NCBI RefSeq assembly: GCF_901709675.1 | Contig: NC_051105.1 | Location: forward strand, 11,890,604 to 11,954,603 | Origin: Syngnathus acus | Taxonomy: Eukaryota > Chordata > Actinopteri > Syngnathiformes > Syngnathidae | Length of the DNA: 64,000 nucleotides | Direction of reading: 5' to 3' | Shown here: in pieces, positions 31,413 through 42,242 of the stretch | Position numbering within the stretch: position 1 is the first letter of the stretch | How the letters are laid out: the number at the start of each line of letters is the position of its first letter | Made by a program: the position numbers and the translations under genes | The notes under the pieces: model-generated | What the model saw: only the letters and a program-made list of their open reading frames with translations | Database searches by the model: none | Told to the model about the DNA's origin: nothing

Positions 31413-32430
31413 CAGTGTTGTACCTGAAAGCGTTCAATGAACAAAGGTTCATGAACTCGTTCGTAATTTGGACGAACGTGAACTGAACATAGCACATTTT
31501 TGCTTCGTGAACATTTTTGGGACTCATTCTGGGGCCAATGAATGATTTTGAACAGCAGATTACTTTCGTTCAAGGATGCCAGGTTATCTCTTCTAATACT
31601 TCAAAATAAACCCCCACTAAACACTGTAAACGAGGCTCAAATAGGCGGGGGGAAAAGGATTCGACAACTCTGGCAACAAACGCATGCGTCATCAAAATGC
31701 GACAAAGGTGCTATAGCAGACGTTCCAGTCGATGTAAACACGTCGCGCATCCCCACTTGCCCTTTTTTGTCAAACAGCAACGATAAGGTGTCATCCTGTG
31801 AGAGCATTCAGGAATTTTAGGAGTTGTAGTTGTAGTGCTCTCAATGACGTCAACCCACAAATGACTCATAATGAGATTGTTTTTTGTTGTTTTAGTAATT
31901 TATTTGGGCTTTGCACCCTTTGCAGTTTTATGTCCCAAATTATTCTAAACGTTTTCTGGTTCTTTGAGTAAAGACGTTAAGAAATAATACAGTCACTATA
32001 AATGAAAATCTAATTAGAGCAAATCTAATGTAAGTTTACATGTTTTGCACTTTATTTGTGCATTCTTTGTTTCCGACCTCAGTCTGGCACCTACAACAGA
32101 TTGAGTTTGCACGTTCTGAACCACAGTCATGTAAATGTTTCAATTTATTCAGATAAAAGACAATTCAAGCAATTTTCTCATGTATTTTAGATTGTAAGGT
32201 GATAGCAGCACCTGGATACTAGTGTGAATGGAATGGGTGAAAATGCCAGTATCTCAGAGGGTAAAAACTCGCAGCAACCATGTTTTTGATTGGGGGGGAG
32301 AGCCATGAGCGTTTCATTTTTTGAATAATGAACTTCAAGTTCATACATTTTTAATAATAAACTATGAACTGAACTAGTTTAGAAGTTGTGAACTGAACGG
32401 GTTAACGTAGAAAATGAACAACTAACACTG
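31413..32430. mobile_element. hAT-type non-autonomous element (CAGTGTTG ends)
   Basis: Left end cagtgttgtacctgaaagcg, right end aatgaacaactaacactg, flanked by ctcatatt (31405-31412) and ctcatatc (32431-32438), 7 of 8 matching. Subterminal repeats of the word gaac/gttc (aactgaac, gttcatgaactcgttcg) occur at both sides. An open stretch at 31542-31820 has no recognised domain. A related end fragment lies at 37143-37215. Confidence 0.75.
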
Positions 32431-32438
32431 CTCATATC

Positions 32439-34487
32439 TATTAAAGGTCCCCAAATAAAGATTTTGATTTCTAAGACATTACAAAACTGTAGTGCATGAC
32501 TAATCAGTGGAATACACCAAGAAGAGAAAATTTGAAATCCACATTTGTATTAGTGAAGTGTGCTTCATAAATGAAATTCAAAAGAAAAAACGTCAAGTAC
32601 ATCAAAAACCAATCAGGCCATGTGCATTATTCAAAAAAGCAATGTAAAAACACTTACATAAAGTATAAAGATGACTTAATACAGCAATTCAAAATCCAGG
32701 GATCTCCTGCTTCACACAACCTGATGACACCTCAAATATTTCTTTGAATTTTATATTTTTGTTTAGTAGAAAACACTTTGTCTACTACATGGTTTACAAC
32801 TAACCTTAATACTATTATATTGTAGTTCCAGTTTGAAAATGCGAACGTATCTTAAGACGTCAACATGCTGAAAACCTGACCAAAAACAAATAACGTGACT
32901 TGTCGTCTGTGATGCCTTCTCCGTTAATGCTTTACGGCAGGGGTCGCAAACTACAAACTCTCAAAATACAGCAGATATACATAGAAAACTGAAGAAAGCA
33001 CATAAAGTTGCTGACTAGAGAAATGTATCATTTTTCACATTCACATGTCTGTGTCAACAGTTCTTTAAGCTTAGAAGGAACATTGTTCTGAACATGACTT
33101 CTGCCTACTTCTTGCTGCTCGAGACCTGGCAGCGCTTCTTCCCGCAAAGCTGAGCCACATTTGGCGTGAGGGAGGAAGCAGTTGAGACCTTCAGTAGGGC
33201 TTGAAGATGCTCTACTTACGAAGTTAATTGGTTCTGCGATCGGGTTTGTAAGTAGAGACGTTTGTAAGTAGAAGCAACATTTTCTGTACGAATCAATGTA
33301 AAAGCAAATAATGCATGCCGGACTATCCTAAAAGTCTCACTTTTTGTCCCATTACTCTGGGTAAAACACACAGAAACCCAAAACAACAGTTTTATTTTTG
33401 CTTTTTCAAACCTTTATAACAAAAAATAAATGTCACTTGACCTCCTAACTTTGCTTGGGGAGGGGGCTGTTTTGATTTTCTACACTTGCTAAAAATACCC
33501 CTGAAAAGACACACAAAAGTCAGACTAATAAATCATTGTATTTTTCCACGCACTACTCCTTATAATGTGCTCACGTACTCGTCATTACGTTTTGGTGCAA
33601 TTAAGACTTTTCTGACTGTGAGTGGTCATTGAACGCACCTCGCGCATAACGGGAGTGAGAACTTAAAAAAGGAAAGAAAAAGAAAGAAAAGGAACAGAGC
33701 TTCTAAAGATGAAAAATGACAAACACAAAATTGTTTTCATGTTTTTATTGAAAACCAGCTGGTACTGTATGCCGCGGGGCGGTTTCCGCCTTTCACTCAA
33801 TGCGTGCGCGCTCCTGCAGCAGGGAAATTTCATGGGGGCGGCGTGGCTCAGTGGTACGAGTGTTCGCCTCTCAACTCTAAGTTGAAAAGTAGGTAAAAAG
33901 ACGTGTTTTACCTACAAATTGTTAAATTTGCACCACGGCTGAAATAGGTGTTGTTTGATGACTTATTGGTCATTTTCTCGCCTTACTGCATTCATTTGGT
34001 GATGCCCAACATTATTAATCACAGTGAGCAACAAAAAATTTAATAATATTTGTGAGCATGCTTCAGTTCAGTTGCAAAAGACTGACAGGAACAGAGTGAC
34101 TAATTAAAGTAATTGGTACAAACTTAAACTTGAGTGAATCGTGGAGATGTTGAGTAAAGCAATTGCTCTTGATTAGCAGCGCAGAAAGCGAGTGGCATAT
34201 CCGTAGCTCCGCAGCCTATGGGTCACTCAATGGGGCAAATTTGTAATGCTTGTCCGATTAATTGCGAACCACGACGACACTTGGGTATTGTGCTATAGAC
34301 GTGGTCAAGTAAACTATTCTATTGTAGCCTACTGTTGATCAAAACCAAAATCTGCTCAGAAACCGTCCTCTCTAGTTCATAATAAAAATGCATAATACAG
34401 ATTTTTAAATATTTTTTTTACTACAGAAATCGGATGCTGTAATTTTATTCTCTCCCACCCCTGCTCTCAAAATTAATCCACGGCTTG
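32439..34487. other. Mostly unique DNA with two repeat fragments
   Basis: 33205-33345 is a decayed DNA-element fragment (gaagatgctctacttacgaa, gtttgtaagtagagacgttt) related to 25863-25945. 33836-33882 resembles a lone tRNA-SINE head (gggcggcgtggctcagtggt) with no body. The rest is unassigned. Confidence 0.45.
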
Positions 34488-34684
34488 TTCAAGATTCAAG
34501 AGTTTTTATTCGCCATGTTTGAGCGTGCCAAACAAGGAATTTGACTTCGGTAAAACACACCCTCTGTTCAACATTTAGGTGACTAACAACACTCAGGACA
34601 TGTGAATAATGGCAAAAACAGTGTAGACAAATTCAAAAAGGTGTGAAGAGCAGGATGTTATTGCACAGTAATGACTCTGAAACT

Positions 34685-36738
34685 CTATGAGTGGTGTGAG
34701 TTCATCAGAGCAACAGCCTGGGGGAAGAAGCTGTCTCTGTGTCTGCTGGTTTTGGCGTACCGAGCTCTATAACGCCGTCCGGAGGGGAGTAGTTCAAACA
34801 GACTGCAACCTGGGTGAGAAGGGTCTGTAGAGATGTTCCTTGCACGTTTCCTGGTCCTGGACAGGTACAAGTCTTGGATAGATGGGAGGTTGATTCCAAT
34901 GATCTTTTCTGCAGTCCTGATTGTCCGTTGCAGTCTGTGCTTGTCTTGTTTGGAGGCTGATCCAAACCAGACAGTGATGGAGGTGCAGAGGACAGACTGG
35001 ATGATGGCAGTGTAGAAGGTCTTCAGAAGCTCTCGCGGCAGGTTGAACTTCTTGAGCTGTCTCAGGAAGTACAGCCTCTGCTGGGCCTTCTTCCGGACAG
35101 AGTCTATGTGGCCGGTCCATTTCAGGTCCCGAGAGATTGTGGTTCCCAGGAACTTGAAGGTGTCTGTGGAGAGAATAGTATTACTGCGGATAGTGAGGGG
35201 TAAAAGTGGTGAAGGGTCTCGCCTGAAATCCACTGTCATCTCCACGGTCTTGAGCGGGTTCAGCTCCAGATGGTTTTGGCTGCACCAGTGGACCAGCCGC
35301 TCCACCTCCTGTCTGTACGCAGTCTCATCACCGTCCTGGATCAGTCCGATGAGAGTGGTGTCGTCTGCATACTTCAGGAGCTTCACAGGAGAGTCACCTG
35401 AGGAGAAATCATTGGTGTAGAGAGAGAAGAGCAGTGGGGAGAGGACGCACCCCTGAGGGGCTCCAGTATTGGTGGTCCGGGTGTCAGATGTGATGCCCCC
35501 CAGCCTCACACGCTGTCTCCTGTTGGTCAGGAAGCTGGTGATCCACTGACAGGTGGAGGCAGGCACCGCAAGCTGGATGAGCTTCTGTTGGAGGATGTCA
35601 GGAGCGATGGTGTTGAACGCCGAGCTGAAGTCCACGAACAGGATCCTGGTGTACGTTCCTGGGGTGTCCAGGTGGTGCAGGATGTAGTGCAGTCCCATGT
35701 TGACCGCATCATCCACTGACCTGTTTGCCCGGTAGGCAAACTGGAGGGGGTCAAGCAGGGGGCCCGTGACCTCCTTCAGGTGGTTCAGCACTAACCTCTC
35801 TAAAGATTTCATGACCACAGATGTCAGTGCGACGGGTCTATAGTCATTCAAACCTGTGATGGCGGGCTTCTTGGCCACTGGAACGATGGTGGAGCTCTTG
35901 AAGCACGAGGGCACCTCACACAGCTCCAGAGAACGGTTGAAGATCCGTGCAAAGGTGGGCGCCAGCTGCTCAGCGCAGACTTTCAAGCAGGAAGGTGACA
36001 CGCCGTCTGGGCCCGGTGCCTTCCTGGTCTTTTGTCTCCGGAACATCTGGCGCACTTCCTCCTCGCGGACCTTGAGTGCGGGCGCGGCCTCTGCAAGAGA
36101 GAGAGTGGGTGACAACGATGATAGAGGTGTGGACAGAGCAGTTGTGGGGAGAGGTGAGTATGTAGATTGTGCTGCAGGAAGTCCCGTTGTGTGGGAGGAC
36201 CGATCAAACCTGCAGTAGAACTTGTTTAGCTGGTTAGCAAGCCTTGGGCTCTCCACAGGACGGGGGGTTCGTTTCTTGTAGCCCGTGATGCTCTGCAGAC
36301 CTTTCCACACTGTTGAGGGATCAGGATTGGCAGAGAGGTGTCTCTTCAGGTTCTCCCCGTAACACCTCCTGGCTTTCCTGACCTCTCGGTTCAGTGTGTT
36401 TCTGGTCTGCCTGAACAGGTCGCGGTCGCCGCTCCTGTAGGCCTCCTCCTTGACTTTGCGCAGCCTCCTGAGGTTCGGTGTAAACCAAGGTTTGTCGTTG
36501 TACGTGCAGAAGGTCTTAGTCTGCACACACAGATCCTCACAAAAACTGATGTATGATGTGACAGTGTCAGTGAGTTCATGCAAGTCTGAAGTTGCAGCTT
36601 CGAAAGCTCCCCAATCGGTGCAGTCAAAGCAGGCTTGGAGGTCCTGCCTTGACTCCACTGTCCACTTCCTCACAGTCCTCACCACAGGCTTAGAAGTTTT
36701 TAGTTTCTGCCTGTAGGCCGGGATCAGATGAACTAGAC
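34685..36738 (-). CDS. Rex1/L2-like LINE reverse transcriptase
   Basis: An uninterrupted frame of about 684 codons. A linker region precedes the RT domain, which has [27 protein letters not shown], the catalytic [26 protein letters not shown] and the active-site [12 protein letters not shown]. Post-RT landmarks are [15 protein letters not shown] and the conserved tail [20 protein letters not shown]. The endonuclease is cut off by 5' truncation apart from its last residues beyond the hAT insertion. The lack of stops shows a young copy. The enzyme would copy its own RNA at a nicked target, but this copy lacks the nicking domain and its start region. Confidence 0.85.
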
Positions 36739-36951
36739 CAGGGGTCACCAACTCCGGTCCTCAAGGGCGCCAATCCAGCCTGTTTTGGGTGCAGCCCTAC
36801 AACAACACACCTGATTCAAATGATCAGCTCATCAGCAAGCTCTATTAAGGCTGATAGCGATCCTGATTATTTGAATCAGGTGTGTTGTTGTAGGGCTGCA
36901 CCTAAAACAGGCTGGATTGGCGCCCTTGAGGACCGGAGTTGGTGACCCCTG
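36739..36951. mobile_element. hAT-type foldback MITE, 213 bp
   Basis: Begins caggggtcaccaactccggt and ends with its complement; the inverted arms cover most of the element (gcagccctacaacaacacac against gtgtgttgttgtagggctgc). A perfect 8-bp duplication, aactagac, lies at 36731-36738 and 36952-36959. It interrupts the LINE coding region. Confidence 0.95.
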
Positions 36952-37142
36952 AACTAGACAGTGGTCCGAGAGTCCTAAAGCTGCCCGAGCCGCAGAGTGG
37001 TATGCATCCTTGCAATATGGTTTACATACCATATTCAGAAAAAGCAACATTTCTGTTGTTGCCCACCCAAATAATCCAAGTGCCTTCACAAAGATCACAT
37101 AAAAGTAACTAGTATGTGAGTATTAAAGATATTTGAGATATG

Positions 37143-37215
37143 CAGTGTTGGGAAAGTTCAATTTTGACACAAACTAGTTCAAAGTTCAGTTCACAAACTT
37201 TAAAATGAACTTGTT
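37143..37215. mobile_element. hAT end fragment (CAGTGTTG family)
   Basis: cagtgttgggaaagttcaat followed by gttc/gaac words (agttcaaagttcagttcac) resembles the ends of 31413-32430. It stops where the mini-LINE tail begins, so the rest was lost or displaced. Confidence 0.6.
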
Positions 37216-37735
37216 CAGTTATTTATTATTTATTTATTTAGCGAATGCAAAGTCCCTAAGCCAAGCAGTTGCCTCCTGGTCTGCTGTATGGAGGGTGACT
37301 AACCCTCCTTTAAGTCTGTGGAGAGGACAAACTTCTATGATGTGTTCCATGGTTTGCTCCTCTCCACAAGCACACAGTGGGGTGGAGCTACTTCCCCATT
37401 TGTGAAGGCTGGCCAAGCAGGGGCCATGTCCAGTCCTGAAACGATTGATAACGTCAATCGAGTGTTGGAAGGTGAGGACTTCAATAAGGCTTCACTTGGC
37501 TGCGGAAAGGCCTTCGACATTTAGTTGTAGTATTCGAAGGGCAGGTCCCGCCGCGAGGTGCTCTTGAAGCTGTTTGCTATCGGCTTTGGGACTGTGACTA
37601 GGATTCTTTGACTTGGCTGTCAGGCGTCGTCTCTCGAAATTTAGTCTGCTGGTAGGATCATTTGCTTCCCTGGGCAAGCCCGGGTACTGACAGGGGGCGC
37701 GACGAGAACGCTGATCCATTGCCCCCGATATGTAT
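37216..37735 (-). mobile_element. Miniature LINE: 5' and 3' ends only
   Basis: The minus strand keeps a protein start (from the ATG at 37717-37719; MDQRSRRAPCQYPGLPREAN) through the first strand of an endonuclease domain (LRILQLNVEGLSAAK). It then jumps at about 37492 to the last part of a LINE protein (INRFRTGHGPCLASLHKWG, CACGEEQTMEHIIEVCPL, WLRDFAFAK). It ends with TAAA repeats immediately after the stop. The C-terminal Cys/His motif and near-absent 3' UTR match the LINE at 49723-51541, so both probably belong to related lineages. About 2.5 kb of endonuclease and RT are missing. It could only move with enzymes supplied in trans. Confidence 0.75.
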
Positions 37736-37752
37736 ATATATATATATATATA

Positions 37753-38431
37753 CAGTCAAACCTCGGTTTTCAACCACAATCCGTTCCAGAAGGCGGTTCG
37801 AGAAGTGAATCGTTCGAATTCCGCATTTATTTTTCCCATTACAAATAATGGAAAAAATAAATGATCCGTTCCAAGTCTAAAAAAACGCGTTTTTAAGCAT
37901 TTTTTCATTTGCGCATTTTTGTCCGATCGCGCAACTGCAGCGCACCGCCGAACGTGCAACCGTAGCGCGCCGCCGACCGCGCAACTGCACCGCGCTGGTC
38001 GCATTATTGTGACAGAGCCGTGGCTGAAATTTAGAAAATATTTTTAAAATCCTGATGTACTTTCCAAAATTTAAGTGGACCTCAGTGCGCTTAATTTGGT
38101 CCGATCGCGCAACCGCAGCACGCCGGTCGCTCACTGCTGCATTGCTTTAAGAGCGTCTTTGTGTTTTAGGATGGCTTTACTGCTCCCACTTGCTTTCTTT
38201 GGAGGCATGATTAGGGGTTAATACAATTCTCAAAGTAACAAAAATACAATAACAACGGAGTCAGTCGGCATCTGGGCTGGGCGGTCGGGTTTTCTCGGGT
38301 CCTTTCGGCTCATCTCGCGAGGTTTGACCTCCAAATTTTGTTCGACAACCGTAGCAAAATAATCTCGATTTTTTTTGTTCAAATTCCGATTTGTTCGAGA
38401 ACGGGGACGTTCGAAAACCGAGGTTTGACTG
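37753..38431. mobile_element. Tigger/pogo-type MITE, copy 1
   Basis: Ends CAGTCAAACCTCGGTTTTC and ...gaaaaccgaggtttgactg with TA on each side; CAGT...ACTG ends and TA targets fit the pogo/Tigger group. The left flank is a (TA)n run (37730-37752). The interior has tandem-like gcgcaac/gcagcgc blocks. A second copy is at 40194-40831. Confidence 0.8.
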
Positions 38432-38452
38432 TATATACCCTATATATATATA

Positions 38453-40125
38453 GGCGTCTCGGTGACGCACTGGGTAGCACAGCGGTGGGCAAACTACGGC
38501 CCGCGGGCCACATCCGGCCCACGGGACCGTTTAATCCGGCCCGCCAACCCTGAATAAATTGTATTATTAAACATTTTTTTTGGTCATTTTGCATGCAATG
38601 ACTGCGTTTCCCCAGTAGATGGGGAACCGCTCGCCTGCGCATTTACTACCGGAAGCCGTGTCAGAAAGCTCGGTGCACACTCGCAATGCGTGTACGTACT
38701 CAGTAGTACGGACATGGCGCACTCGCGCTCTATTTGTATCAGTCCCGAATTTAGAGCGTGGGCTGTGACGACAGCATTCTTGTAATTCGCGCGCTGAGCT
38801 TTCAGATACAGTTTTACGCTAAAGCCACCCACAAACCTTCCCCTGGAATCCTTCTATTAAAATGAGTCACCCAAGGAAAAGCAAGGTGGACACAGTGCCG
38901 AGTGTTTAAAAAAGAGTGGCCAATTTGGCTCGACGTACGCGACGTGACGTTCAGCCACATCAACATCAACCCGTCACAGATCGAGGTAAACGGACCAACA
39001 CCTCGGATCTCTCCTAAGAATTGCCACAATTAATTTTACTCCAGACTATGACGCACTAGCAAAAAAGGGAGACCAACAACACTGTTCCCACTGAAAATGA
39101 AGGGGAGGCTCTCAAGTTTGTTGTAAAAAAATGCATTTTGAATATGATTTGTACACATAGCAGGGATTGAAACTAGCGACCATTCTCATTTTCAAACAAT
39201 GCAGGATGCTCAAGGACATTGATGCACCACCTGTTTGCGACTAATCTTAACCTGTAAAGTTCTTAAGGCTTACTTTAAGGAAGTGTTTCCGGTTTCCTCA
39301 CCTCTGTTACCAGGTGTTTGTGAGTTAAAACTCTGCTCTGATGTTCAGATACCCCTCACCGTGTTGCCGTTTTGATTACTTTATTTGGATGTATGCTTTC
39401 ACCGATTCTTCAAGATTATATATTTGGTCAGAATGTTTGCCGTTTGATGTGATCTCATAAGATAAAAATATTTCATTAATCTGACCTGCAGGCACTGAAG
39501 TGATGGAGACTGTTATTCATAATAACAGTGTCGTATTTTATGAGAATCACTGATAGCAGTTTTTTAGTGAATTATTATTATTTATTTTTTTAATGCTGTT
39601 AATAAATGCATTTGTTTTCAAAAAACTTGTTTGGAATATCCATGCTTTACTACCTACTAAAGGCATTATCTTTTATGCAATGACCTTTACAGGTCGCTTA
39701 TATTACTTCACACAAACACTACGTCCATCTGCTCCTGGTTCGGCCCTCCGGTCCAAATTTAGAACCCAGTTCGGCCCGCGAGTCAAAAAGTTTGCCCACC
39801 CCTGGGGTAGCACGTCCGCCTCACAGTGTGGTCTCGATTCCACCTCCGGCCCTCTCTGTGTGGAGTTTGCATGTTCTCCCCGGGCCCGCGTGGGTTTTTT
39901 CCGGGCACTCCGGTTTCCTCCCACATCCCAAGAACATGCTTGGTAGGCCGATTGAGCACTCCAAATTGTCCCTGGGTGTGAGTGCGAGTGCAAATGGTTG
40001 TTTGTCTCTGTGTCCCCTGCGATTGGCTGGCAACCGGTTCAGGGTGTCCCCCGCCTACTGCCCGATGACGGCTGGGATAGGCTCCAGTACACCCGCGACG
40101 ATAAGCGGTTCAGAAAATTGATGTA
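38453..40125 (+). mobile_element. tRNA-derived SINE, copy 5, split by hAT element
   Basis: The head ggcgtctcggtgacgcactg lies left of the hAT element at 38480-39804, and the rest (cgtccgcctcacag, tctcgattcc, body, ggttcagggtgtccc, gataagcggttcagaaaatt) lies to its right. Removing 38480-39812 restores a normal SINE. The tail is replaced by a TA-rich microsatellite. Confidence 0.8.
38480..39804. mobile_element. Non-autonomous hAT element, copy 2
   Basis: Left end cagcggtgggcaaactacgg, right end aaagtttgcccacccctg, with a perfect 8-bp duplication gggtagca (38472-38479 and 39805-39812). Inverted relative to copies 1 and 3. The transposase start (MSHPRKSKVDT at about 38862, plus strand) is joined to the same C-terminal domain as in copy 1 but has stops and frameshifts. 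Longer than copy 1 by about 300 bases. Confidence 0.85.
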
Positions 40126-40193
40126 TGTATATATATATCTATATCTATATATATAGATATAGATATAGATATATATCTATATATATACACATA
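40122..40193. repeat. TA/TATC-rich microsatellite
   Basis: tatatatatctatatctata and agatatagatatagatatat form a compound array between the SINE and the Tigger MITE. Its left half is nearly palindromic with its right half. Confidence 0.9.
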
Positions 40194-40831
40194 CAGTGGA
40201 GCCTCGGTTTTCGAACACAATCCGTTCCAGAAGGCTGTTCGAAAAGTGAATCGTTCGAATTCCGAATCATATTTTCCCATTACAAATAATGGAAAAAAGC
40301 TAATCAGTAACCAGCCCCCCCCCCCCAAAAACGCATTTTTTAAGCATTTTTTCATTTACGCATTTTTGTCTAATCGCGCAACTGCAGCGCACAACCGAAC
40401 GCGCAACCGTAGCGCGTAGCCGACCGTGCAACTGCACCGCGCTGGTCGCATTATTGTGACAGAGCCGTCGCTGAAATTTAGAAAATATTTTTAAAGTCCT
40501 GTTGTAGTTTCCAAAATTTAAGTGGACATCAGTGCGCAGGGAGCTTAATTCGGTCCGATCGCGCAACCGCAGCGCGCCGGGCGCTCAGTGTTGCATTGCT
40601 GTGTTTTAGGATGGCTTTACTGCCCACTTGCTTCCTTTGGAGGCATGATTAGAGTTGATGCAATCCTCAGAGTAACGAGAACGTAATAACGAACGGAGTC
40701 AGTTGGCATGCGGGTCCTCTCGGCTCATCTCGCGAATTTCGGCCGACATCCGAAGCAAGAAAATCTCTAATTTTTTGTTCGAATACCGATTTGTTCGAGA
40801 ACCGGGACGTTCGAAAACCGAGGCTCCACTA
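40194..40831. mobile_element. Tigger/pogo-type MITE, copy 2
   Basis: Starts CAGTGGAGCCTCGGTTTTCG after a TA and ends gaaaaccgaggctccacta before TA. Interior matches 37753-38431, in the same orientation. Confidence 0.8.
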
Positions 40832-40833
40832 TA

Positions 40834-41668
40834 TTCCCCTAATTCCCCTAATTCTTAGGGATGTCATTTTGTAATGGAAATAAATTGTGCTGTAATTAGA
40901 TTTTGTTTGCTGATTGTGTGACGCATTGGCTTATTGTATTGTACAGAGCATAATGTTATATTGCCCTTCCACTGTACATTATATTTGTGTCCACAGTGTT
41001 TGCACAGTGCAATGCAGAAAACACCTTGTTACTGAATGCACATATGAATTTGATCTGTTTGATCTCTGATAGGAGCCGTTAACCACATGGGATTGTACGT
41101 GACACTCCTACTGTACCCATCAGTGTGTAGTGTCGTCTCATGATGGCTGCACTGTCCAAAGTTAACACGCAATCTTGTGTCTGCCACTTTCAAGTTGCTG
41201 CAGGTGCTTCCAACATCACCTTTCCCACACTAAATGGCACTGGGGGGGATCTACACCTTAGCTGTCTATTCAAGCAACACAGCACAGGGCAAGCTTCAGG
41301 GTCAGGCCCCTCCCCTCTCAATAGGAAAGGACCGCTCCTCTCCACATAGTTGAACAATGGGCACAACTATTACTGCCTGGCTACACAAAGCTGGGTGTGG
41401 ACCCACCAAGAGATCATAAAAGACGGGGTCACTTTGTCACAAGCAAGATATTCCTTTATGAAACCCAAAACAGGCCTTTTCACTTGACTTAAAAGATATT
41501 TGTAATTCTAGTGTAAATTTTGCGGGTGCACATAGTACATACCATATGTAAATATGCTCTCCTCTCCAAAAGTATTAGAATTGTGAGGACAACTTTTTTA
41601 TTTTTTGATAGACTGAAACCATATGTGGTTGAAATGGAAGGTTTTGTAACTAGCAGGCAGTGTTGGTG
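40834..41668. other. Unique DNA
   Basis: No element ends recognised. 41140-41420 is somewhat GC-richer with short open frames but has no domain I can defend. Confidence 0.4.
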
Positions 41669-41673
41669 GTAAC

Positions 41674-42237
41674 TGACAGACTGGACCGGACAGCCAAGTG
41701 CGGTATGAGACAAACTTTATTGATAGGTAGGCTAGGGGGAGTGGAGAGCTGGAGCACTGACTTGACTGGGGTGGCGGATCAGCTGGTTTGTGTTCTTGAC
41801 GGGTGAAGGTGACAGCGTCCACCGAGTGACTGACGGGCGGATGACAGGAATCAACCTGGTGGGACATGCAACAGAGCGAGCGTGCAACGCAGGAGGGAGT
41901 AGTGCGTAATGCGTGGTCTGGGGCAAGCAGATGGTCAGGGCAGGCGGCAGGAAGAGCATGGTCAAAAATGGACGAATGGTCAGGGCAGGCGGCAATCAGG
42001 GCTAGGCGGGCGGGTCAGTACGCGGACAGAGTTGGCACCGCGAGTCAGACGGGAGAAACGCAGTGAGCTTATACAGGCATCACGGACAGACTGAAAATGA
42101 ACAGCTGGAATTTAAGTAGCGTCTACTAACAAGCCAGGACAGTTGCGGGTGATTATTTGATTGCGTGGGATTGGCTGTGAACACTCAACATCAATGGAAG
42201 TGAGCGGCTGGGTGGCAGGTGACTCAGGCACGTGACA
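41674..42237 (-). mobile_element. Solo LTR
   Basis: 564 bases reading TGTCACGTGCC... to ...CCAGTCTGTCA on the minus strand, flanked by a perfect 5-bp duplication gtaac (41669-41673 and 42238-42242). A TATA-like ttaaatt lies upstream of an AATAAA signal (complement of actttattgatagg near 41715) on the minus strand. Only the TGTCACGT start is clearly shared with the LTR at 25371-25736, so a related family is possible but unproven. No internal region or second LTR nearby. Confidence 0.75.
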
Positions 42238-42242
42238 GTAAC

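Larger units (their letters stand above)
34488..37016 (-). mobile_element. Rex1/L2-like LINE with (AAGATTC)n tail
   Basis: Minus-strand element whose 3' end is aataaaaactcttgaatctt at 34488-34510. It runs through a full RT frame to the C-terminal part of the endonuclease region near 37016, where it is 5'-truncated. It is interrupted by a hAT foldback at 36739-36951: coding on the far side (GLSDHC at about 36960-36980) resumes as [13 protein letters not shown] on the near side. A tail of the same type, plus strand, is at 49330-49363. Confidence 0.85.

Noticed and set aside
34833-36716. Plus-strand frames opposite the LINE RT at 34685-36738
   Set aside because: Same reason: mirror frames of an intact minus-strand RT.
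41140-41420. Possible immunoglobulin-like exon (LHLSCLF... and ...HNYYCLATQS in a nearby frame)
   Set aside because: The two cysteine motifs are too close for an Ig V domain, a stop lies between them and there are no convincing splice sites. Resemblance judged to be chance.
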